A stretch of DNA of 64,000 nucleotides, from NCBI RefSeq assembly GCF_006538345.1, contig NZ_BJKL01000009.1, forward strand, positions 140,868 through 204,867, in the 5' to 3' direction. Shown here piece after piece: positions 26,483 through 35,847 of this stretch. This DNA is from Alteromonas sp. KUL49. GTDB lineage: Bacteria > Pseudomonadota > Gammaproteobacteria > Enterobacterales > Alteromonadaceae. The first letter of the stretch is position 1. Each line of letters starts with the position of its first letter. Under the pieces are notes generated by a model that was not told where the DNA came from, searched no databases, and saw nothing but the letters and a program-made list of their open reading frames with translations. A program made the position numbers and the translations under genes.

Positions 26483-28068
26483 GGTGTTAACTCCAGTGTA
26501 AGTTCAGATAACCATTCACCGCTTTCGGTTTTCCCACTGTTGAAAGTAGCGGTATTGGGCTGTAGTAACTGCAACCGTCTTTGTAAGTTAGCCATTCCTA
26601 CTCCATCGCTATCGGCTCGCGATGGACTATCAGCACCTACGCTATTGATGCATTTTACTATTAGCCGATTTCCCTCCACGGTCACATCCAGTGCAATCTG
26701 ACTGTTTCCGTTTGTGACTTCCACGCCATGCTTGAATGCATTCTCTACTATCACGATGAGCAATAAAGGAGGCAGCTTCCAGCGTTCACCCTCTTCGCAG
26801 AAATTCGCTTTCAATGTAAATCCTTCACCGAACCGCAAAGCTTGTAGGGCAAGGTAATTTTGAAGATAGTTGATTTCTTTCGACAACAACACGAGGGCGT
26901 TTTGCCCCTCATAAACCGTATAGCGCAGGAGTTCAGCTAATCCAAGCACCATTTTAGGTGCATTTTCAGAGCGATTTAACGTGAGCGCATAAAGGTTATT
27001 TAAGGTATTGAACAAAAAGTGCGGATTTATCTGTTGTTGCAGCAACTGTAATTCGGACCGTGCACGCTCACTGGTAATTTGTGCCATCACTCTACTTTGA
27101 TGTTGGCGTTCAAAAGCCAAAATCACGGGCGTGGTGATTACCAGAATCCAAAATACGATTTGATAGTTTATGGGGGCAAAGAGATTGTGGTCTTCCGAAG
27201 GTAACAAGGTTTGCTCAGGAATGTTCAACGGCATTGCCAGAATCGAAGCCCCCAGCAATGGCGTCAATACAATTGTGGTTACTAGCACTCCGCTGACGAA
27301 AATGAATATTCCTTTCTCTGAGAGTAAGTGTCGAATCAGCACATTTCTATTGAAAAAATAGATAGCCAGGGCGCAAAAACCCACAACACTAAACTGTAAA
27401 AAATAGCTGAGATAACGCAGTGGATCTTTCAGAATTTTACCAAGGTCGAACAACCATGGTAGTGGCTGGTTTCGCATTGGGTCTAATTCATTCATAAACA
27501 CACCAGAAATAATGAGTGCCCATACGAACATACTGACAACTATCGCACCGTTGAGAGATAGCAGACGGGAAACTAAGCTCGTCGTTTTGTTCAACGCCGA
27601 TACTGACTGTCGTGCATTGAAAAGAATACCGACACTGGCTGCCACCATAAGCAACCAGCCTTGAACGCTAAATAATGTATAAGTTGAATACCATTCCCAG
27701 TTATTTACCAGTATCAAACACACCAGTGGATAGCCTCCAAAGCATAATAGCCATAACACTAAGCGCTTTGGTAACACTCGATTTTGATTCGCACCGCGTA
27801 GCAAATACTTGTGCCACAAGAAAAAGGGTAAGGATTCAATCGAGAGTTGTATCAGTATAAATAGCAGTCTTAGCGGAGAGCTTGCCGTACTGTCGCTAGT
27901 GCCTAACTGAACGGAGAAAAAGCGAATAGAAGCCTCTAGCAGTAATGCTGCATATAAAGGTAAAAGCGCTACTACATAGTTGTTAACTATATTGCTAGCT
28001 CGGGCGATGAAACTGGAATTCCCTTGAGCTTGAGTGGTCTGGATAGACTTGGTTTCCGTCGTATTCAT
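26476..28068 (-). CDS. LytS/YehU-type sensor histidine kinase
   Basis: Sensor kinase of 530 residues. About eight hydrophobic segments fill the first 320 residues, with no obvious soluble sensor domain. The cytoplasmic part carries the His_kinase H-box QQQINPHFLFNTLNNLYAL, the N-box IVIVENAFKHG and the G-box GVGMANLQRRL, the short module found with LytTR regulators. The start is the ATG at 28068; a TTG one codon earlier is less likely. It shares an operon with the regulator. A membrane-embedded sensor of this kind may detect lipids, peptides or membrane state; the signal is unknown. Confidence 0.87.
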   Translation of the reverse strand: MNTTETKSIQTTQAQGNSSFIARASNIVNNYVVALLPLYAALLLEASIRFFSVQLGTSDSTASSPLRLLFILIQLSIESLPFFLWHKYLLRGANQNRVLPKRLVLWLLCFGGYPLVCLILVNNWEWYSTYTLFSVQGWLLMVAASVGILFNARQSVSALNKTTSLVSRLLSLNGAIVVSMFVWALIISGVFMNELDPMRNQPLPWLFDLGKILKDPLRYLSYFLQFSVVGFCALAIYFFNRNVLIRHLLSEKGIFIFVSGVLVTTIVLTPLLGASILAMPLNIPEQTLLPSEDHNLFAPINYQIVFWILVITTPVILAFERQHQSRVMAQITSERARSELQLLQQQINPHFLFNTLNNLYALTLNRSENAPKMVLGLAELLRYTVYEGQNALVLLSKEINYLQNYLALQALRFGEGFTLKANFCEEGERWKLPPLLLIVIVENAFKHGVEVTNGNSQIALDVTVEGNRLIVKCINSVGADSPSRADSDGVGMANLQRRLQLLQPNTATFNSGKTESGEWLSELTLELTPC

Positions 28069-28096
28069 CAATGGTCTTTTACCTGTTGCGCTTAGT

Positions 28097-28232
28097 ACGT
28101 TGCAACCATGCCTTAAAATACTCGGTTACTCACGACAAAAATGACAAACCATGTATTTTCACTGACGAAAGTAAACGGCACTCTGTGCGACTACCTTTAT
28201 CATTTATAGAGTTAGGTTTGTCCTTGCAACGT
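28097..28232. promoter_or_regulatory. spaced inverted repeat in the kinase/ABC divergent region
   Basis: ACGTTGCAA at 28097-28105 is the exact complement of TTGCAACGT at 28224-28232. Both lie in the 231-base region between the LytS-like and ABC genes. They could be two half-sites of a regulator; function is unproven. Confidence 0.35.
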
Positions 28233-28299
28233 TGTCGATGGCGCTCCCTTTTGATGCAGTAATACACCTATCAAATGCATCACTCAGGGGAAGCAAACC

Positions 28300-29178
28300 A
28301 TGCTAACGATTAAAAACCTCAGCAAAACCTACGCTGACGGCACTGCCGCCTTGAAGGGTATTAACCTATCTCTACCCACTGGAATGGTTGGTCTACTGGG
28401 ACCAAATGGCGCGGGTAAATCCACATTATTGAGAACGCTAGCCTGTATCCAATCACCCGACACAGGATCGATTGTGTTTAACGGTACAAACACTCTTGAA
28501 CTGCCAAGCGCTCTGCGTGATCAGCTAGGATACCTTCCTCAGTATTTTGGTGTATACCCCAATATGTCGTGCTTTGCCTTACTAGAATATTTTGCGGTAC
28601 TGAAAGGAATGACTGACAAATCAAGTACGCGCGCGCAGATAAACGAGTTGTTGGAGTTAACCAACCTCAAAGAGGTTGCCAAAAAGAAAGTCACAAACTT
28701 TTCTGGAGGTATGCGTCAACGCTTTGGGATTGCACAAGCACTACTCGGTAATCCAAACCTTATCATCATGGATGAACCGACGGCAGGGCTAGACCCGGCT
28801 GAACGAGACCGACTTCACGACCTTCTTGTCACCATAAGTAAAAACAAGTTGGTTCTTCTATCCACCCACATCGTTGAAGACATAGAAAATCTCTGTCATC
28901 ACGTGGCACTGATAAATAGCGGACAAATCATTGAACATGGCACCGTTCAATCCTTGATTACGCCGCTAGAGGGCAAAGTCTGGCTTACCAATAGCTCTCC
29001 AGGTGATAAAGCCAATATTCTCAGCAAGCGGTATCAATATGGGCGACCTTATTTTCGAGTACATAGTGACTTGGCGCCCGACTCCACTGCTAAAGCTTTG
29101 GCTCCCACGCTTCAAGATAGGTATTTCCTTGAACTAGCAAGCAAGAGCGTTGTTGAAGGAGAAGCGCGCCATGTTTAA
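28300..29178 (+). CDS. ABC transporter ATPase
   Basis: ATP-binding subunit of 292 residues with Walker A GPNGAGKST, signature NFSGGMRQRFGIAQALL, Walker B LIIMDEPTAGLDPAE and switch His in STHIVEDIEN. The C-terminal 75 residues form the extra domain seen in ABC-2 exporter ATPases. It is followed with an eight-base overlap by the permease-peptidase gene, so they form one transporter. A GGGGAAG ribosome site precedes the ATG. It is divergent from a LytS/LytTR pair. Confidence 0.92.
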   Translation: MLTIKNLSKTYADGTAALKGINLSLPTGMVGLLGPNGAGKSTLLRTLACIQSPDTGSIVFNGTNTLELPSALRDQLGYLPQYFGVYPNMSCFALLEYFAVLKGMTDKSSTRAQINELLELTNLKEVAKKKVTNFSGGMRQRFGIAQALLGNPNLIIMDEPTAGLDPAERDRLHDLLVTISKNKLVLLSTHIVEDIENLCHHVALINSGQIIEHGTVQSLITPLEGKVWLTNSSPGDKANILSKRYQYGRPYFRVHSDLAPDSTAKALAPTLQDRYFLELASKSVVEGEARHV

Positions 29179-32100
29179 TCAAGAACTCGCTTTTTTCCTA
29201 AGGCAACCTCTCGTGTGGGTGAGCTTTTTTTGTTACCTCTCTTTTGCCGCTCTCGTATCTGTTGGAGTGCATACGCCGGACCTTCTGGTTGAGAAGCAAT
29301 TCAGTATTAAGGCAATGACGATTTTAATGTTGGGAATACCCCTGTTTATTGGTGCGCTCTCACCTATTAGCTACTTGCGTGATATGACTAGCAACATGGA
29401 AGAGCTTGTCCTAACAACACCCCGAACTTTCCTACAACACCTGCTACAGCGGTCTCTAGTGTTTGGGGGAGTGACATTATTCGTAGGTGCATTGGGCTTA
29501 ACCATATTGGCATTGCTAATCGCAAAGCAAGGTAGTACTTCAATGCTCTCACTCGCCCCCCTACTGCTATGGAACATTAGTGTGCTTTACATGCCAAGCG
29601 TTGTGTTTTTCATTGTACTTGGCGCATGGCTCAGTTACAGATTTATCAGTGTCCCGGTGATTTACGCAGTATTTACCTGTATTTGGGCAGGCTACATGGT
29701 AATTGCGAGTATGTCGGGTATATCCATAATGGCGGGTAGCTATGTCGCCAGTGAGTCACTTGTATTCACTATGCAATGGATTGACCCTTACGGAATCACC
29801 AGCGTTTTTTCTCAGTTTGAGAATCAGCGCAGCGCACCTTCACTGACTTTTCAACTCGCCATTAACCGCATTAGTTACATGGCAATGAGTGTTGTGCTGT
29901 TTTTTAGCGCCGTCACACTCATGTTAAAACTAACGACGAGAGAAAGAGATACCAAGACACTATTCACTTATTTGAGAAAGCGCATGGCGCAACGGCCGCT
30001 CGTTTTCACCAAGCCACTGGCGTCGTCCAACACTGGGACGTTCAACAACACAGGGAGTTATTCAACATACTCGACACTCGTACTAAACGCGACCGCGTAC
30101 CTTTTTACCAACAAACTGAATGTTTTAATTCTTATTGGCTGGTTTTTCCTGATTTTCAGCGAAGTAGCATCCGGTATTCGATTTGCCGAACCTATGTCAA
30201 CGCTTGCAGCCACCAGCGTCGATGCTTGGAATCGCGTGGCGTACGACATTGTTCCAACACTTGGCAATGCATTGTTGTTAATGTGGACATGGCAGCTATG
30301 TTGGCGTGCGCAGATCAATAATATGAGTGAGTTGGTTGCGGCGTCCCCTGTTTCCTCGATGCTCCTTGCTCTGTCACACCTATCCACGGCAATTATTGCG
30401 CTACTCGCTATTCTTCTCGTCACAGCATTGGCAGTTTTCGCGGCTGAAACGTGGTCCGGCAGTACGATCATACTCAGCCATTACGCAAAACAATCGGCAT
30501 TGTTGTTATTACCTCTAAGCGTCAGTGCGACACTCTATGTGGCCATCAATACGGCGACACGAAATAAGCTAGTGGCAGCACTGTTTTGTCTGTTTTGTAT
30601 TGGAATGAAGCTATCGCCACTCATGGCTCAATTTGGTATCAGCCATCCATTACTCAATATTGCACAAGTCCCTATACTTAGGCCGGATCTTATGTGGGGA
30701 TTTAGCGCAAGTATAACGACCTTTGCGCCCTACTTGGCTTATTGGCTAACCATTGCTACCGCCTTTTTAATATGTGCAGTGTCAATGTCCCATCGTGGTA
30801 ACGGCACTAGGCTTCATATGAATCAAACGAAGCAACGCACTTTGTGTGTTGCCTCAGTACTAGTCGCTACAGTGTGTATGCATTTGTTTTTACACTATGA
30901 ACGGCCATTAAAAATCAATCATGGAATAAGCGATTGGCGCGCAGCTTACGAGCGAAACTACAGCCACTGGCAGCACCAACCACAGCCGCAAATCACTGAC
31001 ATGAAAGTCAATGGCAATTTCTATCCAGAGCTAGGTAATGCGGATTTTGCGCTTGAGTACACACTTACAAACACAACAGCTAGCCCGATAGAGCACATTT
31101 TAGTTGGTGGGATAAGTGGCTTCGAATTGCATTCACTAGAACTTCATCGCCCGAATACGCTTACAGAAGATAAGTCGCTCAATCAACATGTGTTTACCCT
31201 AGCCGAACCACTAGCACCCAACGACTCTACTAAATTGACAACACGGATTGAGTTTACTCAACCCACACTGTGGTCAGCGTCACTGCACCAAATTGTTACC
31301 CCAAAGTTTAGCTACATTCGGTCTCAGCCCTTGATGCCAGTCATAGGGTTTAACGCAGATTACATGCTATCAAAACCGGTAATAAGGGAGCGCATGGGAT
31401 TGCCTCCACTCTCCCGCCCCCAACCCACTGACTTTATTAATGAGCAACCAGAGCACAATGAAATTGGCGCACGTTATCCAATCAACGTGCATAGCATCAT
31501 CACCACAAATGCGAGCCATCATGTCGTGGCACCTGGAGCACTCATAGCACAAACTCATGCTCACGGCAGAGCAACATTTGAGTATAAGACTCAAGTACCT
31601 ATTCGCAACTTAGTGTCTTGGTTCTCTCTTCCTTACGGATCCGTTACTGACAGCTTAGGCCAAACCCAATTGCACGTTTACGCTCCCACTGAAAGCCTTT
31701 CTACTCCGTCAGACAGTGTTGAAGTGAATCTCCAAGCAATGAAAGACACGCTACAGTGGTTTAACGAATATATTAGTGAGTACCCCGGTGCTAGACTCAA
31801 CCTCATAGCCATTCCAGACTTGGGTGCTACAGGATATGCTTTGCCGCAGATTTTACTCATTAACCACCGCGTTGGTTTCCGCGCAACACCGTTTGCATAT
31901 GCAGAAGATAAACGAGGGTTGGATCAGAGATATAGACGGGCGGTGCATGAAACAGCTCATCAATGGTTCGGTCACGATATGGGCTATGGTGTTGAATGGG
32001 ATAATGCCTTTTTGGTGGAATCTATGGCGAAGTACGTCGAGCTAGTGCTGCTTGAAAAACATCGAGGGCAATATGAAGTAGAAGCCTTGATAAACTACGA

Positions 32101-32431
32101 ATTTCAACGATTTAGATATGCTGTAGCAAATGCGACGTTAACAGCCGATGCGCTAGTTAACTCAAACAAAAGACATGACATGTATTCTCGCGCGACTCTC
32201 GTGTTCACCATATTACGAGATAGCCTAGGAGATGAGGTGATAGTGTCAGCGCTTCGCACCCTGTGGAAACAGCATAGCCACCCCAACCCACCAGCGAGCT
32301 CAATAGACTTTGTGAGACTACTCAAAGTATCTACAAACCCGGTACACCATGAATTGATCGACCTGTTGTTTCTATCTGAAGATATAAAATTCATTCTCTC
32401 CCATCCCCGTTTTGCAGCTGCGCGGGGGTGA
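29171..32431 (+). CDS. ABC-2 permease fused to an M1-like metallopeptidase
   Basis: A 1086-residue fusion. The first half, about 1-580, has two sets of membrane helices like an ABC-2 permease dimer in one chain. The second half is a soluble domain in the style of M1 aminopeptidases. Its zinc motif is HETAHQWFG (His926, Glu927, His930), with a candidate third ligand Glu950 in FLVES. The GAMEN exopeptidase motif is not conserved (GATGY at the matching place), so activity may differ from classical aminopeptidases. The chosen ATG at 29171 has GGAG nine bases upstream. It works with the preceding ATPase; substrate and direction are unknown. Confidence 0.85.
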   Translation: MFNQELAFFLRQPLVWVSFFCYLSFAALVSVGVHTPDLLVEKQFSIKAMTILMLGIPLFIGALSPISYLRDMTSNMEELVLTTPRTFLQHLLQRSLVFGGVTLFVGALGLTILALLIAKQGSTSMLSLAPLLLWNISVLYMPSVVFFIVLGAWLSYRFISVPVIYAVFTCIWAGYMVIASMSGISIMAGSYVASESLVFTMQWIDPYGITSVFSQFENQRSAPSLTFQLAINRISYMAMSVVLFFSAVTLMLKLTTRERDTKTLFTYLRKRMAQRPLVFTKPLASSNTGTFNNTGSYSTYSTLVLNATAYLFTNKLNVLILIGWFFLIFSEVASGIRFAEPMSTLAATSVDAWNRVAYDIVPTLGNALLLMWTWQLCWRAQINNMSELVAASPVSSMLLALSHLSTAIIALLAILLVTALAVFAAETWSGSTIILSHYAKQSALLLLPLSVSATLYVAINTATRNKLVAALFCLFCIGMKLSPLMAQFGISHPLLNIAQVPILRPDLMWGFSASITTFAPYLAYWLTIATAFLICAVSMSHRGNGTRLHMNQTKQRTLCVASVLVATVCMHLFLHYERPLKINHGISDWRAAYERNYSHWQHQPQPQITDMKVNGNFYPELGNADFALEYTLTNTTASPIEHILVGGISGFELHSLELHRPNTLTEDKSLNQHVFTLAEPLAPNDSTKLTTRIEFTQPTLWSASLHQIVTPKFSYIRSQPLMPVIGFNADYMLSKPVIRERMGLPPLSRPQPTDFINEQPEHNEIGARYPINVHSIITTNASHHVVAPGALIAQTHAHGRATFEYKTQVPIRNLVSWFSLPYGSVTDSLGQTQLHVYAPTESLSTPSDSVEVNLQAMKDTLQWFNEYISEYPGARLNLIAIPDLGATGYALPQILLINHRVGFRATPFAYAEDKRGLDQRYRRAVHETAHQWFGHDMGYGVEWDNAFLVESMAKYVELVLLEKHRGQYEVEALINYEFQRFRYAVANATLTADALVNSNKRHDMYSRATLVFTILRDSLGDEVIVSALRTLWKQHSHPNPPASSIDFVRLLKVSTNPVHHELIDLLFLSEDIKFILSHPRFAAARG

Positions 32432-32441
32432 CGATTAAGGA

Positions 32442-32469
32442 TTGCTTTCACTCCTTGTTTAGCTACAAT
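32442..32469 (+). promoter_or_regulatory. promoter upstream of the TPP riboswitch
   Basis: TTGCTT and TACAAT are separated by 16 bases, and the riboswitch begins nine bases after the -10. The spacing fits a transcript whose leader starts with the aptamer. Confidence 0.65.
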
Positions 32470-32477
32470 CAAAAGCG

Positions 32478-32560
32478 CTTGTCGGAGTGCCTCACGGCTG
32501 AGATCGCTTTATGCGGGATCCGTAGAACCTGATCTGATTAATATCAGCGAAGGAAACAAG
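32478..32560 (+). ncRNA. thiamine pyrophosphate (TPP) riboswitch aptamer
   Basis: Classic THI-box sequence. The outer helix CTTGT/ACAAG closes the element, the conserved CGGCTGAGAT core lies at 32495-32504, and AGAACCTGATCTG plus ATATCAGCGAAGGAA form the second conserved arm. When TPP binds, such elements shut down thiamine genes. The gene that follows is tenA, consistent with this role, though tenA's frame is broken here. Confidence 0.95.
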
Positions 32561-32589
32561 AGCTCAATGCCATTGTCGCTTGCTATCTA

Positions 32590-32621
32590 CACTCCGTCTT
32601 TTGGTTTTAATCATTCAAAAG
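32590..32621 (+). promoter_or_regulatory. riboswitch expression platform
   Basis: CACTCCG at 32590-32596 is the exact complement of CGGAGTG at 32483-32489 inside the aptamer, so it can act as an anti-aptamer strand. Just after it, CTTTTG (32598-32603) can pair with CAAAAG (32616-32621), hiding the purine-rich ribosome site before the tenA ATG at 32634. Together they suggest control of translation start. Confidence 0.5.
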
Positions 32622-32633
32622 GCTTCTATTTCA

Positions 32634-33294
32634 ATGTCAGAAACAACTCACGGTAATTGGTTCGAAACTATCAATGAACAAACATCACCTATTTTAATGC
32701 CATCTGTGATCACGGGTTTATTCAGCAATTAACACAAGGCACACTGCCTAAAAGATTTTTGATTTCTACATTCACCAAGACACCTTGTATCTCTCGGTGT
32801 ATAAAAAGCTATTGGCCATACTAGGGTCAAAATGCGACGATGATGACGAATGTCAGTTCTTTTTCGACAGTGCCACAGGCGTTTTAGAAGTTGAGCAAGC
32901 CCTTCATCTAACCTATTCAGACGTTAATGATGCCGATGCTCTATCACCCACATGCGAGCTATACACCAGCTACTTGGCAAAATCTGTATATTCGCAACCA
33001 CTTTCTGTGGGTATTGCCGCGATTTTACCGTGTTTCACTATCTACAAGGCGGTAGGTGATTTTATTCTTGCTCAGCCTCAAGTCGAAGGTAACCCCTATC
33101 AAGACTGGATAAACACTTATGGTGGCGAGGAGTTTGCTCAATCTACAGCACGAGCGGTAGAGATTGCGAACCGACATGCTTCCCTTTGCGACGATGCCAC
33201 CCTAGAAAAAATGAATGCAGCATTTATCAAAGCCTCCAAGTTAGAGTGGATGTTCTGGGACAGTGCATTCAATAAGGAAGAGTGGGTAATTTAG
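32634..33294 (+). pseudogene. tenA: TenA/thiaminase II family gene with two frameshifts
   Basis: TenA hydrolyses aminopyrimidine breakdown products of thiamine for salvage. Three frames must be joined to read it: ATG 32634 to about 32693, then the GFIQQLTQGTLPKRF segment, then FYIHQDTLYLSVYKK onward to the stop. Each join needs one extra base in a T-run (32692-32695 and 32756-32760). Restored, the protein has about 220 residues, the normal length, with the catalytic cysteine in ILPCFTIY, the YQDWINTYGGEEF block and the C-terminal LEWMFWDSAF. The last 169 residues are intact from an internal ATG at 32785. It sits behind a TPP riboswitch. Either a recent pseudogene or homopolymer sequencing errors. 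Confidence 0.88.
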
Positions 33295-33306
33295 TTTCTT
33301 TGATGG

Positions 33307-33348
33307 CTGTGCTCAGACCTTAGACGTAAAAACTATACCTGAGCACAG
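33307..33348. repeat. inverted repeat after tenA
   Basis: CTGTGCTCAG and CTGAGCACAG are perfect ten-base complements around a 22-base loop, 12 bases after the tenA stop. There is no T-run, so this is a stable 3'-end hairpin or weak terminator. Confidence 0.45.
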
Positions 33349-33533
33349 TGAATCTCTCGTCTATACTTAGCTAGTATTGACACCTATGTTGTCATTTCAC
33401 GTAACTCGCCGCTTTGACACCAAAATAAGTGTGATTTGTTGCCCGAAAGCAGATATCGGTATATCGTGCTAAAACTTATATTATGAGGCCGTTATATAGG
33501 TTGGCTCAAATGTGCCAGCAGTAACTACGCATT

Positions 33534-35747
33534 ATGATTTCAAAAACTAGCCAACCTTTGTTTAAAAACATCCGCGACATACTCGATAACCATTCTTCGT
33601 TATTCGATGCCTACGCCAAACTAGAACCGCTAATTTTGTCAATTTTCGGTGCTTCCAGAATGAGCTTGTTTCAACGACGTAAGCAGCATCAGGATTTAGT
33701 CGCTCGGTTTAAAACGGGTAAAGAAACCACTGAAATTAAAGTCCCCATCAGCCCCTTATCTATCGCTGGATATGTTGCATTGGCACAACGCACTATTCTT
33801 ATTGATGATCCATATAACGACGCTGAGTTAAAGGCCATACATCCGCGGTTGCGTTTTGCGGGTAAGTTCGACAAAGACAGTGACTTCAAAACTGCAAATA
33901 TTCTTTGCGTACCCATTCTCAATGCTGGCGTTTTACTCGGCGTCATGCAAATCATCAACAAGCGGGATGGTGCGTTCTCAGACGCAGATATCGAAAATGG
34001 AAAAATGGTCGCAGCAGTATTGGGGGAAAAATTCCGTTACGAGCTCGGTGGCACAAACAATCCATTTGATTTACTCGTTCACAAAGGGTTGCTATCCCAA
34101 TCGGTACTCGATGTACTTCAAGATGAAACGCCAGACACAGCAGCATGTATCCAACGTATGGTGTCTGAGCACCGAGTTTCCGAGCAGAATATTGGGGAGG
34201 CTTTGTCTACCCATTATCAGGTGCCTTTCGTTTCATTTTTGCCAGACAAGTACCACCTGTATGAAGGCAATTCGAAACTCAACCTGTCATATCTAAAACG
34301 CAACCTAGTCGCCATTATCGCCGACGTTGACGATAAACCTATTGTGCTCATGGCCGAACCAAACAATGCAGCACTTCTTATGGAAATGGAAAGTGCCATG
34401 GGTATCGACAGCTACGACATTGCCGTGGGCTTGCCCAAGCAGATATTGCAATATTTAGGCGAAGGTAGTGGCGGTGCGCCCGGTGAAATGAGTGATATCT
34501 TGGACGAAATAGGCTCGTCAGCGGAAGAAAGCGAAGAGCAAGTTGATGAGCTGTCCGACGATGCTCCTGCCGTTGTTCGTTTGGTTAGCCGTATTTTACA
34601 CGATGCCAAACGAATGGACGCGTCAGATATCCATATCGATCCAGAGAAAAATGCGCCAACACGAGTAAGAATGCGAGTTGACGGCGTATGCCGTGACATG
34701 AGTCAGGTGCCAAACTCACACCATAGTGCTGTTATCGCTCGTATCAAAATTATGGCGAACTTAAATATTGCCGAAAAGCGCATCCCCCAGGACGGAAAGC
34801 TCTCATTCAGAATAAACGGGCAACTCGTCGAGGTGCGTGTAGCGACCATCCCTACCGTGGCAGGAGAAGGTGTGGTCATGCGTATTCTTGCCTCTGGCGG
34901 TGCTATGCCTATAGAGAAAATGAACCTTGCCCCCACTACGCATCGCCGTATTGAGGAAATGATCAAAAAACCTCATGGTATTCTTTTAGTGGTTGGCCCA
35001 ACGGGTTCAGGTAAAACAACAACGCTTCACGCCATTCTTGGCTACCTTAACACTCCAGATAAAAAGATATGGACAGCAGAAGATCCGGTAGAAATCACTC
35101 AGCCGGGATTACAACAGGTACAGGTAAGTCCTAAGATTGGCTTTACCTTCGCAAATGCGTTACGCGCATTTTTGCGTGCCGACCCCGATATCATTCTTAT
35201 TGGTGAGATGCGTGATAAAGAAACCGCTCATGCGGGCATAGAAGCTTCATTAACAGGTCACTTGGTATTATCAACGCTCCACACTAATTCGGCACCAGAA
35301 ACGATTACTCGTTTACTCGACTTGGGCTTAGACCCAGTTAACTTTTCGGATGCCTGTGTAGGTATTTTGGCTCAGCGTCTAATTAGAACTTTGTGTGGTA
35401 AATGTAAGGAAAAGTATATTGCTACCGAAAAAGATCTGGCCTTTATTAACCGTCAATACGGGCCCGATTATATCGGTGAGCTAAACCTTCCAGAACCACT
35501 GGAACTATACAAAGCCAAAGGTTGCGATCACTGTGGTAATACAGGATACAAAGGCCGCACCGGTGTTCATGAATTACTAGGTATGACCCCCGAATTACGT
35601 GGCTTGGTGTACAAAGAAGCCAGTGTTGAAGCGATGAAAAAGCAAGCTACTAAAGATGGCATGAGAAGCCTGATTCAAGACGCTATTTTCAAAGTAATCA
35701 AAGGTGATACAGACATAACTCAAATTCAATCATTTAGTTCAGACTAA
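33534..35747 (+). CDS. GAF-domain GspE/PilB-type secretion ATPase
   Basis: A 737-residue protein in three parts: an N-terminal GAF domain (about 20-170), an MshEN/GspE N-terminal-like region (about 185-300) and a type II secretion/type IV pilus ATPase domain (about 340-735). The ATPase has Walker A GPTGSGKTTTLHA near 487, the Asp box, Walker B DPDIILIGEMRD, the His box TGHLVLSTLHTNSA, and a zinc-binding CGKCKE...CDHCG module. No other secretion or pilus genes flank it. GAF domains bind small molecules such as cyclic nucleotides, so the motor may be ligand-gated; that is inference. Confidence 0.9.
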   Translation: MISKTSQPLFKNIRDILDNHSSLFDAYAKLEPLILSIFGASRMSLFQRRKQHQDLVARFKTGKETTEIKVPISPLSIAGYVALAQRTILIDDPYNDAELKAIHPRLRFAGKFDKDSDFKTANILCVPILNAGVLLGVMQIINKRDGAFSDADIENGKMVAAVLGEKFRYELGGTNNPFDLLVHKGLLSQSVLDVLQDETPDTAACIQRMVSEHRVSEQNIGEALSTHYQVPFVSFLPDKYHLYEGNSKLNLSYLKRNLVAIIADVDDKPIVLMAEPNNAALLMEMESAMGIDSYDIAVGLPKQILQYLGEGSGGAPGEMSDILDEIGSSAEESEEQVDELSDDAPAVVRLVSRILHDAKRMDASDIHIDPEKNAPTRVRMRVDGVCRDMSQVPNSHHSAVIARIKIMANLNIAEKRIPQDGKLSFRINGQLVEVRVATIPTVAGEGVVMRILASGGAMPIEKMNLAPTTHRRIEEMIKKPHGILLVVGPTGSGKTTTLHAILGYLNTPDKKIWTAEDPVEITQPGLQQVQVSPKIGFTFANALRAFLRADPDIILIGEMRDKETAHAGIEASLTGHLVLSTLHTNSAPETITRLLDLGLDPVNFSDACVGILAQRLIRTLCGKCKEKYIATEKDLAFINRQYGPDYIGELNLPEPLELYKAKGCDHCGNTGYKGRTGVHELLGMTPELRGLVYKEASVEAMKKQATKDGMRSLIQDAIFKVIKGDTDITQIQSFSSD

Positions 35748-35847
35748 AACAAAACCTCAGAAAAACTTTGTTACACCCATAAACAGTTCGACATAGGTAT
35801 AGCAACTATTATGGACATGTTAAATGTACACTGAAAGGAAAACAGTG

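Noticed and set aside
33421..33500. Possible sigma-70 promoter before the GspE-type gene
   Set aside because: TTGTTG and TATATC are spaced at 18 bases but neither box is strong; not enough to call.
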